Notes under the pieces: generated by a model
Told to the model about the DNA's origin: nothing
What the model saw: the letters and a program-made list of their open reading frames with translations, nothing else
Databases searched by the model: none
Made by a program: the position numbers and the translations under genes
Shown: positions 1-7,440 of the stretch, piece after piece
Layout of the letters: each line of letters begins with the position of its first letter
Position numbering within the stretch: position 1 is the first letter of the stretch
Assembly (NCBI GenBank): GCA_021604825.1
Contig: BQJS01000101.1
Location: 1-16,628 of the forward strand
DNA from: Phycisphaerae bacterium
GTDB lineage: Bacteria; Planctomycetota; Phycisphaerae; UBA1845
Direction of reading: 5' to 3'
DNA length: 16,628 nt

Positions 1-1608
1 ATTACCTGCTTTACGATAGAGGCGCGCTCGAATTACCTGAGAGGCAGGGGCGTTGACCAACTGTGCCGCGGCTTGCAGGTAGAGGACTTCTGCCTCTTCT
101 GCGCGACCGTCTGAGCGAGCAATATCTCCTTGTTTCTCTTGCAGCGAAACCGATAGCGATGCCAGTGAAGGATCCGAGCCGATTAGATCGTTCATTTCGG
201 AGAGACGATCTGCGACATCATCGAGCAAACTCTTGCGCACAACTTTGCCGCCCGCCAATGATTCGATTTCCTCATCGACTTTTGTCACAAGGTGTCCAAG
301 CGTGTTTTGAGCCAACGCCGCGAAACTGCGAGCCAGGTCCCTTTCCTTCTGTGCGGCCACCTGGTGTGTTTTGGTTCGGAGGTTTGACCAGATCAGCAGC
401 GCGAAGATAGTGATGGTTGTGGCTACCTGTACCCTATACTTGCGGATCATCCGCCGGGATAGATACCAGCGATGATCGATGCGCGCTTGTACAACGCCAC
501 CTGAAAGATAGCGATCCAAGTCGTCTGCGAGTGCGTCGGCGGACTGGTAGCGCTCATTCTTGTTCTTTGCGATCGCCATCGACACGATCGCCTGAAGGTC
601 GTTATCGAAATCAACCGGCTTCAGAGAGTACGTGGAATCGCCGAGAACCAACGCTTCTTTCAAGCTTCGCGGATTCGCCCGTATGATGTTCTCTCGGACT
701 TTCTCCTTGTCGCCATCTACATCGTATGGATAGACCCCCGTTAGGAGTTCAAACAGTAGAACACCCAAGGCGTAGACATCGCTGCGAATATCCAATGTAG
801 TAAACCCGGTCGCTTGCTCAGGACTCAGGTAAGGCAATGTGCCCACCACATGACCGATCAATGAAATGTTGTCCTCGGCGTCCGGTTCGCCCATTGCCTT
901 GGCCAGACCAAAATCGAGAATCTGCGGCTCTCCGTCGTCATCGATAAGGATGTTGGTGGGCTTCAAATCGCGATGGATGATTCCCCGCTGGTGGGCACGG
1001 CTTACGGCCCGTGCGATCTTCACAAACATTGCATTACGCATACGGGCTTCGGGTGCATTCAGGAAGGCGTACTTGTCCGCTGGCATTCCATAGATCATCG
1101 GCATAACAAAATAAGGCTGGCCATTCACGACTCCACTGTCATAGACCGGCACGATATTGGGCAGTTGCAGTCGCGAGACCAATCGAATCTCCCGAGCGAA
1201 ACGCTTCGCGCGTCGTTCATTTGAGAATTGGCTGCCGCCCATCACCTTGATAGCAACGTCGCGCTGCGTAGAGAGTTGGTGGCCGCGAAACACGGTGCCT
1301 TGCCCACCCTCTTGGAGTATGTCCACCACTTGGTAGCCAGCCAGTGCAACATCCAGCAATGCCACCCGATGTTCCCGCTCTGGTGTATCCTGTTCCCCCG
1401 GCCCAGGAACCTTGACGGCCTTTTCTGCGTTGATGATCATTTGCAGATCGCGAGCCGATTCCTCCAACTTAGGCATCAAGTGTGGAAAACGGCGCGTGAG
1501 GTCGATTTCGGAAAGCGTTCTCCCTTCACGCAGCAGTTGGTTGATTTGTGCAATGGCAGCTTGAAAGTCCTCTGCAGGCGTTCCGTTTGTGGACGGAGTG
1601 TGTGGCAC
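1..1608 (-). CDS. Transmembrane Ser/Thr protein kinase, C-terminus beyond window
   Basis: Hanks-type protein kinase expected to phosphorylate Ser/Thr of cytoplasmic partners; the adjacent sigma factor is the obvious candidate. Residues are counted from a GTG at 1606-1608, which has AGAGGA about 7 nt upstream; an internal ATG at 1438-1440 is less likely because it drops a coherent N-terminal 56 residues. Visible motifs: glycine loop QEGGQGTVF (99-107), catalytic Lys in VAIK (121), HRDLKPTN (212-219), DFGLAK (232-237), GTLPYLSPEQ (256-265). One membrane segment lies at about 393-410, so the kinase is cytoplasmic and the rest exported. The exported part begins with an alpha-helical stretch and what looks like the first TPR (about 495-520), and is open to the window edge at codon 536. 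The glycine loop has Gln where the first Gly of GxGxxG is usual, as in the second kinase here. It starts 29 bp after the sigma gene stop, so the two are probably one operon. Confidence 0.93.
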   Translation of the reverse strand, partial: MPHTPSTNGTPAEDFQAAIAQINQLLREGRTLSEIDLTRRFPHLMPKLEESARDLQMIINAEKAVKVPGPGEQDTPEREHRVALLDVALAGYQVVDILQEGGQGTVFRGHQLSTQRDVAIKVMGGSQFSNERRAKRFAREIRLVSRLQLPNIVPVYDSGVVNGQPYFVMPMIYGMPADKYAFLNAPEARMRNAMFVKIARAVSRAHQRGIIHRDLKPTNILIDDDGEPQILDFGLAKAMGEPDAEDNISLIGHVVGTLPYLSPEQATGFTTLDIRSDVYALGVLLFELLTGVYPYDVDGDKEKVRENIIRANPRSLKEALVLGDSTYSLKPVDFDNDLQAIVSMAIAKNKNERYQSADALADDLDRYLSGGVVQARIDHRWYLSRRMIRKYRVQVATTITIFALLIWSNLRTKTHQVAAQKERDLARSFAALAQNTLGHLVTKVDEEIESLAGGKVVRKSLLDDVADRLSEMNDLIGSDPSLASLSVSLQEKQGDIARSDGRAEEAEVLYLQAAAQLVNAPASQVIRARLYRKAGN

Positions 1609-1637
1609 GCGTGTATTCCTCTGGGAGTGTCTAGTCG

Positions 1638-2234
1638 TCAGGCGTCACTCGCGGCATCGCTCATAAACCGCGCTGCGGATCTGAGTTCTGCTCGCAACCC
1701 TGACAGGCCTCGATCGAGAAGTCCGTGGACCGAAGAAGCGCTGCGCCCCATTTTCTGCCCAGCTTCCTCATAGGACAACCCTGCAAGGTGGCACAGTTGC
1801 ACGGCCGTCCGTTGATCCTTCGGAATCTGAATAAGAGCAAGTTGAATAGACTTAGCCGCCTCACGCATGGCCGCTTCACTACTCGGTGTTGGACGTTTTC
1901 CCGAAACCATGTCGAACAGATTCACGAATGATGTCTGATCATTCTCATGCAAGATTTTAACCTTGCCATCGCGTCCGCCGCGTTTGATGGTCTCAAATGC
2001 TCGGATTCTGTCGAATAGAACAGAAGAGGAGGCAGTTTTTAGGTACGCACGCATGTTGCAGATGCCCGAGAACCTGCTCGGACCGTGCGATTTCAGTACA
2101 CGCTCAAGAACGTCTTGAAGCACATCATCAACTTCGATTTCACGGCGGAGACGCTGGGGAATTCTTGGCTGGAGATACTCCCTCAGGGCCGGCAAATGCT
2201 CCAAGAGCCTGGTGTGTGATTCCTGCGTCGGCAT
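1638..2234 (-). CDS. ECF-type RNA polymerase sigma factor (kinase-linked)
   Basis: Protein of 198 aa that should direct RNA polymerase to a specific promoter set. Region 2 is visible around residues 25-80, with the VDDVLQDVLERVL helix (35-47) that in ECF factors contacts core polymerase and the -10 element. A linker follows, then region 4 at about 125-185, with the helix-turn-helix LSYEEAGQKMGRSASSVHGL (153-172). Length and layout fit ECF factors of planctomycetes. There is no anti-sigma gene beside it; the next gene, 29 bp downstream, is a membrane Ser/Thr kinase. The ATG at 2234 has only a weak purine stretch (GGAAA) upstream, but no other start fits better. It is poorly conserved relative to the second sigma factor at 7441, so the two modules are not a recent duplication. 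Confidence 0.9.
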   Translation of the reverse strand: MPTQESHTRLLEHLPALREYLQPRIPQRLRREIEVDDVLQDVLERVLKSHGPSRFSGICNMRAYLKTASSSVLFDRIRAFETIKRGGRDGKVKILHENDQTSFVNLFDMVSGKRPTPSSEAAMREAAKSIQLALIQIPKDQRTAVQLCHLAGLSYEEAGQKMGRSASSVHGLLDRGLSGLRAELRSAARFMSDAASDA

Positions 2235-2251
2235 ACAATATTTCCAGAAAA

Positions 2252-2272
2252 GGCACCCTCACAATAGGTGCC
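2252..2272 (-). promoter_or_regulatory. Leader inverted repeat, possible operator or attenuator
   Basis: On the minus strand GGCACC and GGTGCC form a perfect 6-bp stem around a 9-nt loop, followed at once by TTTTCT. It lies between the proposed transcription start (about 2277) and the ATG at 2234 of the first sigma gene, so in RNA it would fold inside the leader. The stem is short. It may be an attenuator-like hairpin or a protein-binding palindrome, or chance. Confidence 0.3.
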
Positions 2273-2283
2273 AAGTGGCCCAC

Positions 2284-2312
2284 AGTATACCGAGTGCGAA
2301 TCGCCCAACCAA
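2284..2312 (-). promoter_or_regulatory. Sigma-70-like promoter of the first sigma/kinase operon
   Basis: On the minus strand TTGGTT (2307-2312) and TATACT (2284-2289) are separated by exactly 17 nt. The -10 differs from TATAAT at one base; the -35 matches only TTG of TTGACA. The predicted start near 2277 gives a leader of about 43 nt before the sigma ATG at 2234. This suggests housekeeping transcription of this operon, unlike the ECF-like promoter of the second module. Confidence 0.45.
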
Positions 2313-3314
2313 GGATCAAGCCTGACTGTACGACAGCTCTTTTGGCGATTTGCCCAATTGATTAGACGTGACAAGAGTCAGCTCCGAGGATTTGAGCGCG
2401 CCGCACTATCGCAGTTTTCGCCCATGATACTGGTGATTCGGACAGGCCATTGACCGCGGACACGCTGCTGTCAACCCGACCAGCCAATGTCCCATTCACC
2501 ATTTTTCGGTTCGTTGCAACAGTCGACAGCTCCACGTATGAGGGAACATGGGGGGCTTGCTAAGTTGGTGCTGACAATGCGGCTGAAGTTAGTGGAACGC
2601 AGGCTTGGCGTAACGACATTGAGGAACATCCAACCAAATCACAACTGCGAAAAAACGTGCCGAACAGCTGCGCCAGGTCGGGGAGGCATAAACTGCCCAA
2701 CTCGCCATTAGTATTGATGGTCTTCGCAGGCCTACGGTGCTGACCAAAATGTCAACAGATTCTCGAAGATTCCGCGCGCGATCCAAGGGCTGACTGCGTC
2801 TTGATAAGCGGGCCGTGATGGAAGGAAAGGCATGTCGGATTTGGCTCCGGACTGACTATTTCGCTTTGAACTAACCACAATCAAAAGATTCGTTCTGGAC
2901 AGAAGCCGATTCCGATCTTGCCGCTCTGCCAGTCAATCATTGATATCAGTCCAGAAACACTGAACCGGTCAGACGAATGTGTCCGCAGGCGTTGCGGCAA
3001 GCTAGATGGCGCCGACCAGTATCCGGCCACTGCCACCGCAAGCATTGATCCATTGTAACTGCAAATAGATTTGGGAATGCTACGTGTTGCCATTAGCAGG
3101 GCCGACCGGTCTCCGGACGTCACCCGGGCTGACAATTGGATTTCGGAATTTTGCGCGCGCCGACCGGCCCTTGATAACGCCTTCAAACATAATTGTGGAC
3201 GCTGGCGGGTCGGGCAAGTGTCTTGTGCATGCACACCGACCAGTGCGTCAGGGACTTTCGCAGGTCCGGCCCGCCGCCCCTTTTTTTGAATTCGGCCCGG
3301 GACTACCCGAATGA
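2313..3314. other. Gene-free stretch, possibly decayed sequence
   Basis: About 1 kb in which no frame on either strand shows a recognisable domain, a signal peptide or a ribosome binding site with a sustained open frame. The longest open stretches (for example minus strand 2881-3234, 117 codons) have low-complexity, Arg/Ser-rich translations typical of antisense frames. There is no tRNA-like cloverleaf or long repeat. GCCGACC-type words recur near 3012, 3102, 3159 and 3236 at uneven spacing without a larger repeat. Flanked on the right by two frameshifted relics, so the whole stretch may be degenerating. Confidence 0.5.
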
Positions 3315-3572
3315 GAGGTCCAAATCCGCTTCAGCAGCTTTACGACTTGCTGTCTGCATCGCAGCAGAACTACCACGCTTGCATCAACCACCTCGATCAC
3401 AGTGAAACCTGCGTTGGAGATAAACGGCTACGATGGCATCCACATGTGCTGGCACCCGGGTGACAACCTTGTTGATGTTTTTTTCGGTGAATCGAAAATG
3501 TACGTCAATGTAGGGGACGCTCTAACCCGCGCAGGTCCAAACAGAACAGGGTCAAAATGTCGACGCCTTGAT
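3315..3572 (+). pseudogene. Relic resembling DUF1837 / HamA nuclease domain
   Basis: This frame opens after a TGA at 3312 and closes at TGA 3573. From 3402 it encodes a stretch that reads like a real protein: ITVKPALEINGYDGIH, a short Asp-containing spacer, then DVFFGESKMY and DALTRA. The order 'G-x-D-G-h-H ... h-h-GE-x-K-h-Y ... A-L' resembles, from memory, the catalytic core of DUF1837, the domain of the HamA nuclease of the Hachiman phage-defence system. Nothing upstream in this frame looks like the rest of that domain, there is no start with a ribosome site, and the frame becomes nonsense after about 3533. No helicase partner (HamB) is present. I therefore read it as a decayed fragment. 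The family call is pattern memory, not a search result. Confidence 0.38.
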
Positions 3573-3880
3573 TGAGATTCTGGGATGCACATTGATTCGT
3601 ATTGAGACGGGCTTGCAGGTGATGAAGCGCTTTGTCTCCCATATGCGTCATTTCTGCGTCAGTCTCTATTCGATTGCGACCCCGGCCTGACTCCGAAACC
3701 AATCGGTAATGAGTCTGCATTGGCTCAAGACTCAGAATGCTGTCCGTAAACCCAGAGGCTATCCCAAAACCGGACAATTGGTACCTTCATCTATTTTCAC
3801 CTCATGATGAAACTCACGGAAGTGCACCTCGATTGGGGATTGGACAGTTCCTTCAAGAGAAATGAGTCGGATGCAGCTAA
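3573..3880. other. Gene-free stretch between two relics
   Basis: No supportable gene. A plus-strand frame (3514-3690) and an overlapping minus-strand frame (3505-3777, 90 codons) both give protein-like but unrecognised translations, with no ribosome site or signal peptide. They could be further scraps of the relic to the left. No repeat or hairpin stands out. Confidence 0.4.
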
Positions 3881-4326
3881 CCAACAAGGACTGAGATCGA
3901 TGGAAGGCACGCAGATGTGGAGATTCGCGCCGACTTCACGGAGTCGATTGTTGCATTGGGAATCGATCTCAACATTGCGTACAACGCACTACAGACTTGG
4001 ATAGCGTCAGCGTGGCATCCCATTGGGATGCGGCCGGCTCGACCATCGACGGTGACTTGCTGGGCGGAAACTCCCTGGTCAACATCGGACCAGGTTCAGA
4101 CATCTTGCTGGCGACGCTGACGTTTGAAGCACTTGCACCCGGTACAACATCCATCGCGATTTCGATTATTGGCGACGAGGACGAAGGCTTCGCGCTCGAT
4201 AATCTTTCTGGCTTGGCTTCGGTAGCGAGCTTTGCGACCAGGTTAATTACGGTTCCTGAACCCGGTTCGTTGGTATTGTTCATCAGTGCGGCCACGTTTG
4301 CCCTTTGCCGTCGCCGAAGAAAGTAG
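3881..4326 (+). pseudogene. Frameshifted C-terminal part of a PEP-CTERM exported protein
   Basis: The C-terminus is a clear PEP-CTERM sorting signal: VPEPGSLVLF (PEP codons at 4255-4263), a hydrophobic stretch, then CRRRRK at the stop. Such tails are processed by an exosortase at the membrane. In front is a cohesin-like or PEP-CTERM-associated beta domain in two frames. Codons 3881-3994 give VEIRADFTESIVALGIDLN and then YNALQ; the reading continues only one frame over from 3997, as LDSVSVASHWDAAGS. One missing base at about 3995-3996 explains this. A TAA at 3878 blocks the first frame, and no signal peptide or start is seen upstream, so the N-terminus is also lost. A single sequencing error could explain the frameshift, but not the missing N-terminus. 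Confidence 0.75.
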
Positions 4327-4467
4327 CAGTATTGGTTGCGCTTTCCGAGGGCCTGCGACTGCAAATCTTGGATCTCAACGTATTGAATCCAAGGAGCTCC
4401 GATGCAGAGTGATCAAATTTTCGTCTCGGCACTTGCGTTCGAGCGTTGCCAGGCATTGCGCAGAAAC

Positions 4468-4504
4468 AAACGCGCCCGCGACCTTTTGGGTCGCGAGCGC
4501 GTTT
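4468..4504. terminator. Strong hairpin, probable bidirectional terminator
   Basis: Arms of 16 nt (4468-4483 and 4489-4504) pair at 15 of 16 positions around a 5-nt loop; the stem is GC-rich in the middle and ends in AAA/TTT. It lies between the PEP-CTERM relic (plus strand, ends 4326) and the lipoprotein gene ending at 4535 on the minus strand. It could therefore stop transcription from both sides. A weaker 7-bp hairpin (CTTGGAT/ATCCAAG) lies at 4367-4393. Confidence 0.7.
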
Positions 4505-4534
4505 CGTTGGGGCAACAGATGTGGGTTCTGCTGC

Positions 4535-5788
4535 TTAGGGATTTACGATGGGATCTAACGCGCCGCCGTTGAGTGGGATGTCGGCGGTCAATTGTCCGGT
4601 GGACACTTGCATCAGCGTTGACGTTTCACCGTCACCATTGATGCCCACGATCCAGATGTCCGTTCCGAGTACCGTCACGCCGTACCAACGCACCGTCGGA
4701 TCGGGCAGTCGATAAGTCGCGACGACCACATACTCAACCGGATCGATCAACATCAGGTTCCTGCCACGCATCGCCCAGACCAACTCACCGTCAAACGCCA
4801 GGGACGAAAGGAACAGATCGAATTCAGCATTGTCCAGCATCTCGTCCGGCTCGACCTCCGCGTTGACAGTGGCAAACTTGTAACGGTCCAAAGAAGAATC
4901 GCGACCATGAAGCAGAATGATCTTGTCCACAGGATTCTGCGCTGCGGCGCGAATGAACAACCGTTCGCCGATCGTGTCGGTTCTGAACGTGTCGGTGGTG
5001 GTGGTACTGTTGGCAGCGTACCGATCGAGATCCGTGTTGCCACCGCATCCACAGGTCGACCAGTTGTCACCGTCCTGCATGAACTTGGTCTGACGGGCGA
5101 AGCCAAACTCGACCGGATCGCCAACGACACCGGTGGCTGGATCGATCGGATAGTGCGAGTAACCATTCTGGCGGCCCGTGACCCAAAGTGATACGCCATC
5201 GTTCGCCACCTCAGCCGACGAATCGATCTTAAACGGCAACTCATGGCGAACTTCTTCGATCAGCTGATGGCACCGAAACTCGTCGGGCACGTTCTCCTCG
5301 CGCACGAACGTCGACGTCTGCAATTCGCCGTCGGTCAGTTCGAGTGTGTCTTCGTCGATGATCGCAAACGTCAACACCTTCGGGCTGTCGCTAGCACTAC
5401 TAAGGATCAATTCGTTCTCATCCGTATGCACATAGATCGCCGAATTACACTCTTTGGCTTGGGTGCTGAAGTTCTCGTAGAACACCGTCGCCAAACCGTC
5501 ATCATTGAATTCGACGTAGGTCAAGTAGAAGTCCTCGCGGTGCTCGTTGAGCGCGGCGCCGGACTCGTGCTTCCACGATCCGATCAGCAGTTCGGCGTTG
5601 GTCGGGAATTCTTCTTCACCGTTTGTATTGATCGGATCGGGTCCGTTGGTGTTGATTGGGTCTGGCGACGGAAAAGGTTCGGGTGATGGTTCGGGCGTGC
5701 CCTGGACGTTGCACCCGCAACAAGCCATCAAAATGCACGCCACCCCTGCAAGCATCACATCCCTGGTTTCAAATCGGTTGTTCATCAT
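4535..5788 (-). CDS. Lipoprotein with DPINTNGP repeat linker and beta-rich body (paralog A)
   Basis: A 417-aa exported lipoprotein of unknown function. The start is ATG at 5788 (or the next codon, 5785), because AGGAG lies 4-7 nt upstream; an upstream ATG at 5869 would add a non-signal N-terminus. Basic residues, a hydrophobic core and LMACCGC (20-26) form a signal peptide with Cys23 the likely lipidated residue. A Pro-rich linker holds two copies of an 8-residue repeat, DPINTNGP then DPINTNGE. Next comes a lipocalin-like or META-like stretch, starting LIGSWKHESG and continuing YVEFNDDGLATVF. The C-terminal half has short beta repeats that may form a propeller. It is a clear paralog of the next gene, sharing for example LPDP and TLMQVSTG / TIMEVSTG near the ends. 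A role as sensor or binding protein at the envelope is only a guess. Confidence 0.85.
   Translation of the reverse strand: MMNNRFETRDVMLAGVACILMACCGCNVQGTPEPSPEPFPSPDPINTNGPDPINTNGEEEFPTNAELLIGSWKHESGAALNEHREDFYLTYVEFNDDGLATVFYENFSTQAKECNSAIYVHTDENELILSSASDSPKVLTFAIIDEDTLELTDGELQTSTFVREENVPDEFRCHQLIEEVRHELPFKIDSSAEVANDGVSLWVTGRQNGYSHYPIDPATGVVGDPVEFGFARQTKFMQDGDNWSTCGCGGNTDLDRYAANSTTTTDTFRTDTIGERLFIRAAAQNPVDKIILLHGRDSSLDRYKFATVNAEVEPDEMLDNAEFDLFLSSLAFDGELVWAMRGRNLMLIDPVEYVVVATYRLPDPTVRWYGVTVLGTDIWIVGINGDGETSTLMQVSTGQLTADIPLNGGALDPIVNP
5619..5666 (-). repeat. Two 24-bp tandem repeats encoding DPINTNGP
   Basis: Units at 5619-5642 and 5643-5666 lie in frame in paralog A, in the linker behind the lipidated Cys. 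They closely resemble the pair at 7147-7194. A 24-bp period keeps frame, so copy number could change linker length without breaking the protein. Confidence 0.8.
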
Positions 5789-5975
5789 TCTACTCCTGGT
5801 CATGGCTCCGGAACACTTGCCGGATTTTCTTGATTCGTTCTCGACACCGTCGCCACTCGACGGGTCCACTATTCATGCGACAGCGGGCGACGAGATTCAC
5901 ACATTGGTTGAATGTATTTTTTGTCGCCGCGCGAACTGCGACGCACGCAATACAAGCGCATGATCTGGCGCAAAC

Positions 5976-6028
5976 GAATCGAGCCGCGACGTTGCGAGAA
6001 AAATCCTCTACAACGCGCGGCTCGAATC
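5976..6028 (-). terminator. Long-stem hairpin downstream of paralog B
   Basis: Arms 5976-5994 and 6011-6028 pair at 17 of 18 positions with one bulged A; the loop is about 16 nt and contains a T-run on the minus strand. It starts about 86 nt after the stop at 6114, in the otherwise empty gap 5789-6113 between the two lipoprotein genes. It is most simply a terminator for paralog B, though a T-tract directly after the stem is missing. It might instead be an RNA-processing or stability element. Nothing else was seen in the gap except the ribosome site of paralog A. Confidence 0.6.
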
Positions 6029-6113
6029 ATGATACGTCTACGACTTGGCGATAGGGTGGCCTGATCGGTTTCGCTGGGCCCAAGGGCGTCAGCACGTCGC
6101 CAGGTGAATTTAC

Positions 6114-7328
6114 TTATGTCGCCGCCAATCCTGTCGACACTTCCATAATCGTCGTGCCGTCCTCAAAATCGGAGATAAGCAGGAAGATTTTGTCATCCTC
6201 GACCACGATGCCGACCGGGTAGACTTCCGGATCGGGCAGCACATAAGTCGTTGCAGCTTCAAATGTCGCCGGATCGATCTGCAGAATACGGTTGCTCGTG
6301 ATTCCCCAGAGATACTCGCCGTCATGGCTCATGGATCGGAGCGAGATATCGAACAACACGCTGTCGACCAATACATCTGGCTCTGCACTGGTGTCGATCT
6401 GAAGTACCCGATAGTCGTCTTCTCCACGAGGACGGCCTTGCACCCAGAGTTCTTCTGAATTCGGATCCACCGCGGCAGCCCGCAGATTGGTGTCGATTCC
6501 CAAGTCAAGTTTTGTATCGACGGAATCGACTTCAACGCCGGCCTGCGTGAATCGCTTCGTGGTTTCGTTACCTCCAGCATGATCCTGCGTCCAAAAATCC
6601 TGATCCTGCATGGCGTGCAGGTAGGAGAAGCTTTGTGGCGCGGGAACCGGTGCGTGTACCACGCCAGTAGCAGTCACGCGTGTCAACTCTTTTCCGTCGC
6701 CGGAATTGAACCAGAACGCGTCTCCGTCGAATTCCAGTTCGCCCCGTCCACCCCACTCGACGCCGACTGGGATTTCATCTTCGATTAACAATGTGATGCA
6801 AACGTTCTCGATCGGTACACTGTCGGCACGTGAGAACGTCGACTCTGATCCATCCGCTTCAACCACAGTGAGCGAATCGAAACCATCAAAGCGGAAAAGA
6901 TTAACACTCAGGTCTTCGTCATATGAACTGAAGATGATGCCCCCTTCACCAGCCGCCTCGTATGTGAGCGGTTCGCAAGCGTTGGCCTTGGTGGCGAAGT
7001 TCTGCCCGAAAGCCATGGCCGACCCATCTTCATCAAATTCAAGGTAGGCCGGTGCATATGGCAAATAGCCTTCAAGCAGGAATCCACTTTCAACGCGCCA
7101 AGCACCAACCAGGTCTTCAAGACCAGGTTCGATCGGATCTTCTACTCCGTTGGTATTGACCGGATCTGGACCGTTGGTATTGATAGGGTCTGGATTTGGA
7201 TTTGGGTTGGGTATTGGGTCGGGATCGGTCTGCGGTTGTGGCTCGTTGAAGCTACAGGCGCCACAGACAAACAAGGTCGCCATCGTCGCCCCCATCATTC
7301 GAATAAGACTGTCTGGTTTGCAATTCAT
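6114..7328 (-). CDS. Lipoprotein with DPINTNGP repeat linker and beta-rich body (paralog B)
   Basis: A 404-aa exported lipoprotein of unknown function. GAGGA lies 7 nt before the ATG at 7328. The signal peptide ends LFVCGAC, so Cys25 (or Cys22) would be lipidated; -3 being Cys is unusual for a lipobox. A Pro/Asn/Asp-rich tether (PNPNPNPDP) runs into DPINTNGP and DPVNTNGV. The lipocalin-like segment begins LVGAWRVESG and continues YLEFDEDGSAMAF. A C-terminal beta-repeat part includes LRAAAVDPNSEELWVQG and ILQIDPATFEAATTYVLPDP. The same order of elements is found in paralog A. It is divergent from the second sigma gene with 112 bp between starts, so both may respond to the same regulator. The sequence does not identify the ligand. 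Confidence 0.86.
   Translation of the reverse strand: MNCKPDSLIRMMGATMATLFVCGACSFNEPQPQTDPDPIPNPNPNPDPINTNGPDPVNTNGVEDPIEPGLEDLVGAWRVESGFLLEGYLPYAPAYLEFDEDGSAMAFGQNFATKANACEPLTYEAAGEGGIIFSSYDEDLSVNLFRFDGFDSLTVVEADGSESTFSRADSVPIENVCITLLIEDEIPVGVEWGGRGELEFDGDAFWFNSGDGKELTRVTATGVVHAPVPAPQSFSYLHAMQDQDFWTQDHAGGNETTKRFTQAGVEVDSVDTKLDLGIDTNLRAAAVDPNSEELWVQGRPRGEDDYRVLQIDTSAEPDVLVDSVLFDISLRSMSHDGEYLWGITSNRILQIDPATFEAATTYVLPDPEVYPVGIVVEDDKIFLLISDFEDGTTIMEVSTGLAAT
7147..7194 (-). repeat. Two 24-bp tandem repeats encoding DPINTNGP / DPVNTNGV
   Basis: Units at 7147-7170 and 7171-7194 share the word CCGTTGGTATTGA and encode the tether of paralog B. They are followed by a simple GGxTTT-like tract encoding PNPNPNP. 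Their similarity to the pair in paralog A is higher than that of the protein bodies, which suggests recent exchange or strong constraint. Confidence 0.8.
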
Positions 7329-7371
7329 CGTTCTGTCCTCATATGCGGTGTCAGGTAAGTCTCAAGTACTT

Positions 7372-7388
7372 CCGTGAGGCCCCCACGG
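7372..7388. promoter_or_regulatory. Small inverted repeat in divergent promoter region
   Basis: CCGTG and CACGG flank a 7-nt spacer, just upstream of the ECF-like promoter and between divergent genes. It could be an operator. The arms are only 5 bp, so chance is possible. Confidence 0.2.
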
Positions 7389-7393
7389 CCTCT

Positions 7394-7420
7394 GAACCGG
7401 TGATGCGACGAAACCGTAAA
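7394..7420 (+). promoter_or_regulatory. ECF-type promoter in front of the second sigma gene
   Basis: GAACC at 7394-7398 and CGTAAA at 7415-7420 are separated by 16 nt. Many ECF sigma factors recognise a GGAAC-like -35 and a CGT-type -10 at 16-17 nt spacing. Predicted transcription would start at about 7427, a short leader before the ATG at 7441. This suggests that an ECF factor, possibly the product of the gene itself, drives this operon. Confidence 0.42.
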
Positions 7421-7440
7421 TCGATTCACGCTTTTTCTTG

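Noticed and set aside
2881..3234. Minus-strand frame of 117 codons in the gene-free stretch
   Set aside because: No ribosome site, no domain, and Arg/Ser-rich translation; not supportable as a gene.
3009..3250. Recurring GCCGACC/CCGACCAGT words as an integron or repeat array
   Set aside because: Spacing is uneven, the words are 7-9 bp only and no longer unit or paired attC-like arms surround them.
3505..3777. Minus-strand frame of 90 codons as a small gene
   Set aside because: It overlaps the DUF1837-like relic on the other strand and has no recognisable motif or ribosome site; both strands look equally protein-like here.
4907..5686. Plus-strand open frames opposite lipoprotein paralog A
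   Set aside because: They are antisense to a gene with signal peptide, ribosome site and a paralog; their translations show no domain.
7338..7365. TTGAGA-N16-TATGAG on the minus strand as a promoter for lipoprotein paralog B
   Set aside because: The -10 overlaps the ribosome binding site of the gene, so the transcript would start too late to carry it.
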